A stretch of DNA of 21,818 nucleotides, from positions 1 through 21,818 of the IMG/VR virus record IMGVR_UViG_3300017748_000169. One strand, given 5' to 3'. A model generated the notes under the pieces. It did no database searches. It saw nothing but the letters and a program-made list of their open reading frames with translations, and was not told where the DNA came from. Positions 1 through 7,692 of this stretch are shown here, piece after piece (position 1 is the first letter of the stretch; every line of letters begins with the position of its first letter). A program made the position numbers and the translations under genes. Source of the stretch: a virus.

Positions 1-3000
1 ACCTCTATTCCCAGAACCAATGATGCCAACATAAGTTCTTGCTGATACTCCATCTGCTCTTACATCTCCATCTGCAACACCAACTCCCAAATTTACACCA
101 CTAGCAAAACTCGCAGTTCCATCAGTTTTAAGAAAGAAGTCAGATGAGCGAGTACCACCGCCAAAGCCCATTCCGTATGCTGATACTGAGATGTTGCCTT
201 TTTGAGTGCCGTTTTTGTAGAAGGAAAAGATTGACCCATCTGTACCGTTTCTATTTAAAAATTGGACAGAATTGTCGGTCATTGATTGATAACTAACGCC
301 ATTTCCAAAAAGAACATGACCATCAGTATCAACTCCTGACGCACTTGTTCTACCCACCAAAAAATTACCATTCGTATCAAGAGATGCTCTAATTGAACTC
401 CCTGCATTTTTAAATACAAAATCTGTTGCTCTTAGAATCATTTGACCCCAAGAAGAAGAAGGGTTGTTGTATGCTCCTATTTGCCCTACAACATCAAGGT
501 TGCCACCCATTTGTGTATTACCAGATAGGTATAGGTCAGAGAATCTATTAGAAGGAGAACCTAATTGGACTGCACCGTCTCTCTGCGCTCCATTTGTGCC
601 TCTTGGTAGGACGGCATCAGAACTTTCGTTGAAGAGCAAGGTTGTATCACCTTTACCAATGTAAAGCTCATCGCCAGAAGTACCAATTCTACCTACGTTT
701 GTGCCGTCTTTGTAAAAGTACTGTATAACACCATCGCTACCTAAGCGATTTAAAAACAGAGGTGCTTCGTTAGTATTAGTTATATCTATCTCACCGCTAC
801 CAAAAACTGCTACCCCTGCTGTCCCAAATGATGCCGCAGTCTTACCCACGAGCAAATCACCGCCAGATGTGAGCCTTGCGCGTTCCTGATCGTTTGTATC
901 AAATATAATAGGTTGATTTTCACGTTGAGTAATTCTTGCCGCAACGGAATCATTACCTATAACAAAACCACCTGTAACTTGCGTTGTGTGAGTTGAATTA
1001 TTAAACGCAATGTATGTTTGAACTCCCCCATACAAACGAGCCACATATCCTGACGTAAGAAACCCACTGGGAGTTGTTCCGATACCAACGTTGCCTGATG
1101 AGTCTATTCTCATGCGCTCTACTGGCGATGCACTACTTGCAGATGTACCAAAACGTAATGAGTGATTATTTGCTGTGCTTTCAGCTACCGCATCAATAAA
1201 GGTTCCGCGAGTAGTAGTGTTCGTGCCAGACATCCAAAGCCTAACGCCTGTATTTGCATTGCCTACAGGATTTACCAAACTAGCAATTTGTGTTGTAGAG
1301 CCTGATGCTGTTTTAGAAACAGTAAGCCCTGTAGCACTCACGCTACCTGAGAAAACTGATGAGCCGTCATAAGCAATAGTAAGCGCATTACTTGCTGATA
1401 CATTAGGGGCGAAACTAAATTCACCAGCTCCTTCAGCATATCTTATTCGACCTTGAGCAGAACCAACATTATTGTAAAAATCAATATCTAAATTTTGAGC
1501 ATTGGTTGTAGATTCAATAGCAATTCCAGTTGCACCTGACCCTTTCAAATGTAGCGTTTTGTCTGGTGCAGTGGTGCTTCCCACCATTAATCCCCCATTG
1601 GGGATGTTGACGTTGCCTGTCCCTCCGATTGTCATCAGAGAATTACTGCCCTGCGTAAATGTAACATCTCTGCTATTCAACACAGTGTCAATGTCAAGAT
1701 TACCGCTTGCAGTTAATATGGTATTTGTTATTACATCTGTAAAACTATTGGCATCTACTACGCCATTTACAGTAAGCCCTGTGCTTGTCACGCTACCTGA
1801 GAATGTTGCGGCTCCATCACCCTGTAACTTTATTTTATTAACGCCTGCTGAATTTCTTACGACCAGTGCATTTTGTCCGTCTGTTTGCGATAAAATGCCA
1901 AAGTCTGCTGTACCGTCCTTATCTACCTTAATGCCCCAATCACTATTGTCATTAGTAACTAGAATGCCTGCATCACCAGTACGGCCGCCTGTGTAATCTA
2001 CAGTAAGCCCATCGGCTACAACTGAGCCACTGAACGTGGCGTTGCCTGATGAGTTGATTTCTAATTTTGTATCACCTGCAATATTAAATTTATAGTCGCT
2101 TGCAAACGCTATTATTTGCTTATAGGCAGATGCGGCTCTGTCATAACTAAATACTACATTTCTTGAATTGCTGTGTTGTGGATTTATTTCAAAACCAGTA
2201 TTACCACCATCGCTAACGACAAATTTACTACTTGGAGCAGTGGTAGCTCCGACCATTAAGCCACCGTTGGGGATGTTGACGTTATTAGACGAACTAAGCG
2301 TCATTTTGTCAGTTGTACCGTTTTGAGCAGTAAAGCGCATATCGTCTGCGCGTAGCTTAAAGATGCCTGAGTTTACTCGTATGTGGCTTGTGCCTGACGA
2401 GTAGAATAGTCCCATGTTGTTAGATGCACCAAACCTTGCTTCGCTACCATCTGAGAAAGTTGCAGTGGAGTTAAAGGCAGATGCACCATCTACAGTCAAC
2501 CCATCGGCTACAACTGAACCTGTTACGTCAATGCCTGTGGAGGTGGTGGCTATTTTGGCTACGTTGTCGTGATACAAAGTTACTGCTCCATCAGCAACAA
2601 AGTTGGCCATAGTTTCCGTAGCGCCTTTTTGAATGTAAACGCCAGCACCGCCTGATTCTAAAATTAACTGTCCAGTCCCTTGATCGCTTACCCAGCTATT
2701 AGAACCATCATGATAAATCTGTAAGTCTGATGAATCACCAAGAATAATTTTCCTACCATCGTTACCTTTAAAATTTAAACCATTAAATTCCCATTGATTA
2801 GCTCCAGCAGTTTGTATTCTTATAGTTCCTGTACCAGCATCATTAATGATAGAGTTAGAACCATCATGATAAATCTGTAAGTCATTACTAGCACCAAACT
2901 GTGCTTTGACGTTATCGCCTAGAGATAGGTTGCCTGTGAGTGTGCCGCCTGATAGGGGTAGGAATGAGCCTGTGCTACCCACTTCTACTATAGTAGGGTC

Positions 3001-3138
3001 ATTAGCAGTACCATTGTCTCTCTTGATAAACATTTTGCCATCAGCAGTGTTGATAGCGATTTCACCAAGTTCCAATTGGTTTAATGCTGGTTCATTTCCT
3101 GCGGTAGCTGAACGCTTGAGTTTAATCGTTTGTGCCAT
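1..3138 (-). CDS. Partial repeat-rich tail fibre or adhesin, C-terminus outside window
   Basis: I checked the frame codon by codon: it is open for 1046 codons from the ATG at 3138 to base 1, so the end of the protein lies beyond the window. A clear Shine-Dalgarno (AGGAG at 3149-3145, 6 nt from the ATG) supports the start. The first ~45 residues (MAQTIKLKRSATAG, then LGEIAINTADGKMFIKRDNG) resemble the N-terminal attachment domain seen in Mtd-type and many marine phage fibre proteins. The rest is low-complexity beta-type repeat: LQIYHDGSNS units, copies of VNIPNGGLMVG and of SVVADGLTVD, and VGIGTTPSG-like segments, typical of trimeric fibre shafts. Likely role: distal host-receptor fibre. It follows the 463-aa fibre by 38 bp. 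Sampled lines are 43-50% GC, higher than most neighbours. A C-terminal self-cleaving chaperone (peptidase S74) is common in such proteins but cannot be seen here. Confident it is a structural repeat protein; receptor binding is inference. Confidence 0.87.
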   Translation of the reverse strand, partial: MAQTIKLKRSATAGNEPALNQLELGEIAINTADGKMFIKRDNGTANDPTIVEVGSTGSFLPLSGGTLTGNLSLGDNVKAQFGASNDLQIYHDGSNSIINDAGTGTIRIQTAGANQWEFNGLNFKGNDGRKIILGDSSDLQIYHDGSNSWVSDQGTGQLILESGGAGVYIQKGATETMANFVADGAVTLYHDNVAKIATTSTGIDVTGSVVADGLTVDGASAFNSTATFSDGSEARFGASNNMGLFYSSGTSHIRVNSGIFKLRADDMRFTAQNGTTDKMTLSSSNNVNIPNGGLMVGATTAPSSKFVVSDGGNTGFEINPQHSNSRNVVFSYDRAASAYKQIIAFASDYKFNIAGDTKLEINSSGNATFSGSVVADGLTVDYTGGRTGDAGILVTNDNSDWGIKVDKDGTADFGILSQTDGQNALVVRNSAGVNKIKLQGDGAATFSGSVTSTGLTVNGVVDANSFTDVITNTILTASGNLDIDTVLNSRDVTFTQGSNSLMTIGGTGNVNIPNGGLMVGSTTAPDKTLHLKGSGATGIAIESTTNAQNLDIDFYNNVGSAQGRIRYAEGAGEFSFAPNVSASNALTIAYDGSSVFSGSVSATGLTVSKTASGSTTQIASLVNPVGNANTGVRLWMSGTNTTTRGTFIDAVAESTANNHSLRFGTSASSASPVERMRIDSSGNVGIGTTPSGFLTSGYVARLYGGVQTYIAFNNSTHTTQVTGGFVIGNDSVAARITQRENQPIIFDTNDQERARLTSGGDLLVGKTAASFGTAGVAVFGSGEIDITNTNEAPLFLNRLGSDGVIQYFYKDGTNVGRIGTSGDELYIGKGDTTLLFNESSDAVLPRGTNGAQRDGAVQLGSPSNRFSDLYLSGNTQMGGNLDVVGQIGAYNNPSSSWGQMILRATDFVFKNAGSSIRASLDTNGNFLVGRTSASGVDTDGHVLFGNGVSYQSMTDNSVQFLNRNGTDGSIFSFYKNGTQKGNISVSAYGMGFGGGTRSSDFFLKTDGTASFASGVNLGVGVADGDVRADGVSARTYVGIIGSGNRG
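1568..1614. repeat. 47-bp imperfect direct repeat, copy 1 (fibre gene)
   Basis: Matches 2237-2283 at 40 of 47 positions, including a 17-nt identical block at the high-coordinate end. It encodes the VNIPNGGLMVG unit of the long fibre. The copies are 669 nt (223 codons) apart, in frame. Confidence 0.8.
1996..2028. repeat. 33-bp imperfect direct repeat, copy 1 (fibre gene)
   Basis: Matches 2488-2520 at 30 of 33 positions, with 18 identical bases in a row. Encodes the VVADGLTVD unit of the long fibre; the copies are 164 codons apart, in frame. Confidence 0.75.
2237..2283. repeat. 47-bp imperfect direct repeat, copy 2 (fibre gene)
   Basis: Partner of 1568-1614. In both copies the following residues (TTAP after the shared unit) are also alike, so the repeated protein unit is a little longer than the DNA match. 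Confidence 0.8.
2488..2520. repeat. 33-bp imperfect direct repeat, copy 2 (fibre gene)
   Basis: Partner of 1996-2028. Weaker relatives of the same unit (AATGLTVS-like) occur at about 1318-1365 and 1771-1815, so this is a repeat family rather than a single pair. Confidence 0.75.
2699..2727. repeat. 29-bp perfect direct repeat, copy 1 (fibre gene)
   Basis: Identical to bases 2855-2883, 156 nt (52 codons) away and in the same reading frame. It encodes the LQIYHDGSNS unit of the long fibre. Perfect nucleotide identity between two copies of a protein repeat suggests recent duplication or gene conversion. Confidence 0.9.
2855..2883. repeat. 29-bp perfect direct repeat, copy 2 (fibre gene)
   Basis: Second copy of the repeat at 2699-2727. 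Both copies follow the same coding phase, so unequal crossing over between them would delete or add 52 codons without breaking the frame. Confidence 0.9.
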
Positions 3139-3153
3139 GTGGCTCTCCTATAT

Positions 3154-3165
3154 GCGTATGTACGC
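3154..3165. repeat. 12-bp near-palindrome between fibre genes
   Basis: GCGTA-TG-TACGC: two 5-bp arms around a 2-bp centre, in the 38-bp gap between the 463-aa fibre stop and the next Shine-Dalgarno. The centre is too short for a good RNA hairpin; it could be a protein-binding site or chance. Confidence 0.3.
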
Positions 3166-3176
3166 TAGAGATTTAT

Positions 3177-4568
3177 TTAGAATGTACCGCCATCAATTGC
3201 TATGTTTTCAACATTTAAAGGGGAAAGAGCATTTAAAGCCGTACCTACAGACCATCTATCTGTTGACTCATCCCAAACAAGATAAGCATTAGCTACTGTG
3301 CCTCTTTCAACTTCAAGACCTGCATCAGCACTTGGAGTACTTCCTGAATAGTCTTTGTTTAAAAGAAGAATATTATCTTTAAATACGACAGTTGTACTAT
3401 CTACAGTTGTTGTAGTACCTTGTACAGTAAGATCTCCAGTTATGATTACTGCATCATCAACAGTAACAGTTGCTCCGCTAGTAGATAAAGTATCTCCAGT
3501 TAAAGTAAAGTTTCCTAACTTACCATCTACATAACTTTTAACCGCACCTGTAGTAGATAAACTTGTATTGCTTGTACTTAATGATGTGCTTGTTTCTATA
3601 GAAGTAACACTTTGGCCTGTAGCAAAACCAACACCACTAGCAGTAACATATAGTTGAGCGCCTAAACTACCAATTTGAAAACTAATATCATCGTAACTTT
3701 GTCCTGAAGCAGGAACAATGTTCATCCCACTAACACCGTCATCGCCTCTTAGTGTTAAAGCCTCACCTTGTATTAATAAACCACCGCCTCCTACTTCTCT
3801 TATTTTTGCTGTACCAGAACCAGAAGTGTCATAGCTTATTTGTAAATTTTGAGAATTACTTGCACCAAACTGTATATTTTGGTTATCTCCCATTACAATA
3901 TTATTAGAACCAGATGCGTTTCCTGCCGCTAACGTAGCAGATAAAGTATTTGCAGAAGTAGTATCGCTCCAAGGAACGTTAACAACTAAGTTATCACTAC
4001 CGTCTACTTGAACTTTATATGTACGATTAGTAGTAGTTGTAGAATTTTGTGCGGCTTCAGAATTTGTTCCGTCAACATTGGCATTAAACGTAGTTCCAGA
4101 AAGACTAAGTCCTGTTCCTGCGGTGTACTGAGTATTTACCCAAGGTACGTTAACAACAGCTTGTTGAGAACTGTTAAGTTGAATACCATAAGTTCTTAAT
4201 GCCGTTGTAGTTACAGCATTGGCAGATGTAGATTGCGCTGTACCGTTGTATAATTTAATTCCACCTAATGCAGTAGTTGTTGCTACACCTTGTAAATAAC
4301 GACCATCAAGATCAACAGTTTCATCTAAGTTTGTACCAACCTGATTAATTTTTAATATACCAGTAGAGGTATTAAAACTAAGTCCGCCAGTTTCGATTGA
4401 TCGATCTGTAAAATACTTACCACCAATAGCATCTACATTAGAAGTAGTCCCCCCCGGTCTGCCAATCCACAATTTATTACTGCTTGCAGAATATGCTAAT
4501 TCAGCATTAGTAAGTGTAGTCGGAGCATCTGTACTTGTACTCTGTTTGATTGTGATTGTTTGTGCCAT
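3177..4568 (-). CDS. Tail fibre / virion structural protein (463 aa)
   Basis: A likely beta-rich fibre protein. The N-terminus (MAQTITIKQSTSTDAP, then NAELAYSASSNKLWIGRPG) is the same kind of attachment domain that starts the next gene. The middle carries two related blocks, each ending in VVNVPW (TYGIQLNSSQQAVVNVPW and TYKVQVDGSDNLVVNVPW), a motif I associate with structural proteins of marine T4-like cyanophages. The C-terminal part has the VTVDDAVIITGDLTVQG and TTTTVDSTTVV pattern followed by a WDESTDRW segment, again common in marine phage fibres, and the protein ends in IDGGTF. The start has GGAG 7 nt upstream. It sits 15 bp after the T7-gp17-like anchor, so it is probably a fibre segment joined to that anchor. 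Precise function and receptor are unknown. Confidence 0.8.
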   Translation of the reverse strand: MAQTITIKQSTSTDAPTTLTNAELAYSASSNKLWIGRPGGTTSNVDAIGGKYFTDRSIETGGLSFNTSTGILKINQVGTNLDETVDLDGRYLQGVATTTALGGIKLYNGTAQSTSANAVTTTALRTYGIQLNSSQQAVVNVPWVNTQYTAGTGLSLSGTTFNANVDGTNSEAAQNSTTTTNRTYKVQVDGSDNLVVNVPWSDTTSANTLSATLAAGNASGSNNIVMGDNQNIQFGASNSQNLQISYDTSGSGTAKIREVGGGGLLIQGEALTLRGDDGVSGMNIVPASGQSYDDISFQIGSLGAQLYVTASGVGFATGQSVTSIETSTSLSTSNTSLSTTGAVKSYVDGKLGNFTLTGDTLSTSGATVTVDDAVIITGDLTVQGTTTTVDSTTVVFKDNILLLNKDYSGSTPSADAGLEVERGTVANAYLVWDESTDRWSVGTALNALSPLNVENIAIDGGTF

Positions 4569-4583
4569 TTTCTTGCTCCGTGT

Positions 4584-5285
4584 TTAAAAGTTTCCACCCT
4601 CAAGGGTTGATGTGTTATTTAAATAATTACTATCATTATTAAATTGTGAGATTGCTCCACTTACATTAGATAGTACTCGTGTTGCATTAATAAACGTTGT
4701 GCCTCCAGCCGCATACCCAACAGTATTGTTTAACAAACCTGTCATTGTATCGCCTGTTTTTTCTACAAATCCTGATCCAGAAAATGACTGCGCGGCTACT
4801 GGCTCACCTGTAACTGAGTCAAATCCTAAAAACTTACCTTTACGACTATCCTTTAAAGGTAGCTCCATACTTCCAGAAGCTACATCTTCATCTTTTAATC
4901 TTAATGATCGATTGATCGCAGTTTGTTGTTGATTAGTTGCAAGCCATAATCTATCGTAATCATTGTTTACTTCATTAGCTAAGAACGCACCGTTAGCTTG
5001 ATATGCTGTATCTCTGTCTAAATCCATAGACATGAGTATGTTTATTGTTGTACCCTGTGTAGGGAAGATAGGATTGTTGTTACTATCTACTAATGTAAAT
5101 GTAATAGTACCGCCTGATCCTACTCCTACATTTTGTACTGTGTAGTGTGTATTTAAGGTTTGTACAACACCACCCAATAAAACGGTAACGTCTGTAGCAT
5201 CGTTTAACTGGAACGTGTAGCTATACACATTTTGATTATTTCCTGCGGTATAATCGTTCCTAGTAGTGTTTGCTGTTACTGTCAT
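4584..5285 (-). CDS. T7 gp17-like tail fibre anchor protein (233 aa)
   Basis: The first ~150 residues match the N-terminal phage T7 tail fibre family, which attaches the fibre to the tail: an early YSYTFQLNDATDVTVLLGG strand pair, YTVQNVGVGSGGTITF, INILMSMDLDRDTAYQANGA and then NEVNNDYDRLWLATNQQQ with an INRSLRL segment. At 233 aa it is far shorter than T7 gp17 (553 aa): the receptor-binding part is missing, consistent with a short adaptor to which separate fibre proteins attach. The tail GSGFVEKTGDTMTGLLNN resembles fibre-shaft repeats, and the protein ends in LEGGNF, like the GGTF end of the next gene. A good Shine-Dalgarno (GAGG, 6 nt from the ATG) supports the start. It follows the 788-aa ejection protein by 40 bp, with a TATAAT in the gap. 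Confidence 0.88.
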   Translation of the reverse strand: MTVTANTTRNDYTAGNNQNVYSYTFQLNDATDVTVLLGGVVQTLNTHYTVQNVGVGSGGTITFTLVDSNNNPIFPTQGTTINILMSMDLDRDTAYQANGAFLANEVNNDYDRLWLATNQQQTAINRSLRLKDEDVASGSMELPLKDSRKGKFLGFDSVTGEPVAAQSFSGSGFVEKTGDTMTGLLNNTVGYAAGGTTFINATRVLSNVSGAISQFNNDSNYLNNTSTLEGGNF

Positions 5286-5325
5286 TTTGGCCTCATATAT
5301 TTTGCCAATTATACTATTTTAGGGG
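5286..5325 (-). promoter_or_regulatory. Possible -10 element ahead of fibre genes
   Basis: The 40-bp gap between the last ejection gene and the fibre anchor contains TATAAT on the minus strand, followed by TTGGC and an A-rich stretch, then the fibre gene's GAGG Shine-Dalgarno. I see no good -35 hexamer at 16-18 bp, and in an AT-rich genome TATAAT can occur by chance. Weak call; it would allow separate transcription of the fibre genes. Confidence 0.25.
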
Positions 5326-7692
5326 TTATAAATCTTCCAAAACTTCCATTGGAGTTTCTGCTGGAGCCCACCAATACTCTTGACCAAACTCTTCATAACG
5401 TTTTGTTCTAATTCTATTTAATGATGATTGATAGTCTGGATCAGCCATTAACCTAATATTATCGAACATTGAATTCATAAATAATTGTATTTGCCACGGA
5501 TCAGGAGCTATGTCTTTAATAAACTTAGCAGACTCACCAAGCACATTTGTTTCATCGCCTGTAACTGCTTCTCTAATATTTCCAATTGTTAATTTATAAG
5601 TGTCGTTAGTAAGACTTGCCATTGGACCTAACAGTGTTTCAACAAATCCGCGACCATATTTATTAACGTCTGATACTACATAATCAGCAAACAAACTACC
5701 TGAACCACCTTGCACAAAAGCAGTAACCCAATCTTCTGGATCGTCCATTGGTCTAGGTTCTCGACCAGCCGCTAAATCTTTTATTTGTAATGCAAATGCA
5801 CCCATTAAAGTTGTTGCTGTAGCAAATGACCCTAAATACATCATTTTACCGCCTGTAGTTGCTTGTGTTGCTCCACGGTATAAATGAGTTGTAGCAATAG
5901 TAATAGGGAATGATTTAATCATCATAGCTGATCGTGAAATTTGGCCCCAAATTGTACCTCTTTCTGTTCCTCCAGTAGCAATTGCTCTTACTCTTGCATC
6001 AGGAGTAGGTACTGCATAATCTGTTTCTGACAAAATCATAGAATGAAATTTCATGCTTTCATCTTTAGTTAAGTCAGCAAACTTAGAGCCACGCAAATCT
6101 AATGGCTTAGTTGCTCTAAAATTATCCCATTCTGCTTTTGTAATTTGATAGTTTTTAAATGCACTTTGTATAACAGGATCAAGCTCATCAAATGTTTTTG
6201 CAAAATTGTCAGATAACATTCCAGCAAATTCCATTCCAAATGCTTTACGGCCTCCTTCAGTCCATGCTTCTAACCCTGAAAATCTTAATACAGCTTCAGC
6301 AGTTTTTGCACTTGCTCCAGTTCCATAAGTATCAGAAAATCTATTTGCAGAATGAGCGCGTCCAAACCACCCATCAAATATTAATCCCATTCTAGCCGCA
6401 AAAATTCTATCTTCTTCATTAGCAGGATTCATTAATTTCATCTGTCTAGCAAATACTTTAGCAACAGGAATTTTATTGTAATTAGCAGTTAATGCTGTTG
6501 TAGCTAAATCAGTTACAGAAGACAATGTTGCGCCACCAAGTTTAGATGCTACTTGAATATTACGTACAAATTGTAATCCATCAGCTAAAGTAACTAACTC
6601 ACCGTTGTTAATATCACCACTTACTGTTTTATAAACAGCATTTAATGTAGCTTTAGTTCTATCTTTAACAATTTTATTTTTAGATATTTCTAACTTTTCT
6701 GCTTCTGTTTTTAAAATTTCAAATGTTTGTTTTGGATTAGTTCCAAACACACGCATTAAAGCCGTATCATTACCCATAGCCTGTATATGATCTGTAAGGG
6801 TAGTTAATATGTCACCCTTACCAAATTCATTTTGATAGGCCATCCAAGATTCTGCATCTTTAAAATATAAAAATCTTTTTTCAGAACCTTTGCGAGATAA
6901 TTTAGTGCCTAGGTTGCGAATAGTAAAATCTTTAGCCTTATTAAGACCACCTGTAGATATAGTTTGATATACATACTTTAATGAATCTTCAAAATTAGCA
7001 TTAGATAGCACTCGACCTTTATCATCTACCATTTGATTTCGATCTAACTTGTCAATTATAAATGCGCGCCAATCTTCATATTTAACAGCGCGGACTCTTC
7101 TTAAATCATGTGCTTGAGGTAATAAGAATTTTTCGTTTTTAGAAATACTGCCGCCCATCACATTAAATTCATCACGCATATCGTCAACAAGTTTTAACCA
7201 ATTACTTGCAGATTTGGTAATTTCTGCATCATCAATAGTTTCACCATATACAGCGCGTATAAATTTATTTAACCCTTCTTCGTCTTGAGACAAACCGAAC
7301 ATTCTTGTTCTAAACATAGATAAAGAATCAGACCATTTAGCCATATATTTTTTTGTATAAGCTTTACCAAGCATATCTACATTAAGATAACTTGCCTTGC
7401 CGCTTATGTCTTTTACCATTAATGACATTAATCCAGTCATTGCATTATTAGAGCCATGCTTTTGAATGTTATCGAAAGCATCTGCAATACGTATAGATTG
7501 AATAGCTTTTTCTCGTTTTTCTCTTGAAATATTTTTAACTAAATTAGAAATAGCATCTTCTGGACTATCAGCCTTTAATATTTCTTGGCCCATTGATTTA
7601 GATATTTTTCCAGCTTGCACAGCAACATCAATACATTTGCTATATTTACCGTGAAGTGGATCTAATTGTTTAGGTGATTTAGCCAAGCGCAC
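5326..7692 (-). CDS. Large ejection protein, gp16-like C-terminal part (788 aa)
   Basis: The C-terminal ~170 residues follow a pattern I recognise from large internal (DNA-ejection) virion proteins of podovirus-type phages and prophages: a Gly/Ala-rich hydrophobic segment from ~617, AAGREPRPMDDP at ~641-652, FVQGGSGSLFADYVVSD from ~659, a LLGP segment at ~687, LMADPDYQSSLNRIRTKRYE from ~748, and the terminal EYWWAPAETP. The N-terminal two thirds is mostly helical. The start is a GTG at 7692 with GAGG 4 nt upstream, overlapping the end of the 545-aa gene by 14 nt; the next in-frame Met is residue 34. There is an in-frame TGA just upstream of the GTG, so the gene cannot extend further. Together with the preceding protein it totals 1333 residues, close to T7 gp16 (1318), so the two probably form one functional ejection protein. 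Expected to be packaged in the capsid and moved into the cell envelope at infection. Confidence 0.78.
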   Translation of the reverse strand: MRLAKSPKQLDPLHGKYSKCIDVAVQAGKISKSMGQEILKADSPEDAISNLVKNISREKREKAIQSIRIADAFDNIQKHGSNNAMTGLMSLMVKDISGKASYLNVDMLGKAYTKKYMAKWSDSLSMFRTRMFGLSQDEEGLNKFIRAVYGETIDDAEITKSASNWLKLVDDMRDEFNVMGGSISKNEKFLLPQAHDLRRVRAVKYEDWRAFIIDKLDRNQMVDDKGRVLSNANFEDSLKYVYQTISTGGLNKAKDFTIRNLGTKLSRKGSEKRFLYFKDAESWMAYQNEFGKGDILTTLTDHIQAMGNDTALMRVFGTNPKQTFEILKTEAEKLEISKNKIVKDRTKATLNAVYKTVSGDINNGELVTLADGLQFVRNIQVASKLGGATLSSVTDLATTALTANYNKIPVAKVFARQMKLMNPANEEDRIFAARMGLIFDGWFGRAHSANRFSDTYGTGASAKTAEAVLRFSGLEAWTEGGRKAFGMEFAGMLSDNFAKTFDELDPVIQSAFKNYQITKAEWDNFRATKPLDLRGSKFADLTKDESMKFHSMILSETDYAVPTPDARVRAIATGGTERGTIWGQISRSAMMIKSFPITIATTHLYRGATQATTGGKMMYLGSFATATTLMGAFALQIKDLAAGREPRPMDDPEDWVTAFVQGGSGSLFADYVVSDVNKYGRGFVETLLGPMASLTNDTYKLTIGNIREAVTGDETNVLGESAKFIKDIAPDPWQIQLFMNSMFDNIRLMADPDYQSSLNRIRTKRYEEFGQEYWWAPAETPMEVLEDL

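Noticed and set aside
1502-1996. 164-codon open frame on the plus strand inside the long fibre
   Set aside because: It lies opposite a continuous, clearly patterned repeat frame, has hydrophobic low-complexity composition without a domain, and no ribosome site; a mirror of the repeat coding.
2699-2883. CRISPR-like pair of 29-bp repeats
   Set aside because: Only two exact copies, spacer of 127 nt that is itself coding repeat, and the units translate as LQIYHDGSNS; it is a protein repeat.
1-3138. Diversity-generating retroelement target, suggested by the Mtd-like N-terminus
   Set aside because: No reverse transcriptase, no template repeat and no A-substituted variable repeat are visible; the C-terminus, where a variable region would lie, is outside the window.
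2906-3292. 128-codon plus-strand frame spanning the gap between two fibre genes
   Set aside because: Most of it is antisense to the two fibre genes, and the protein resembles nothing coherent.
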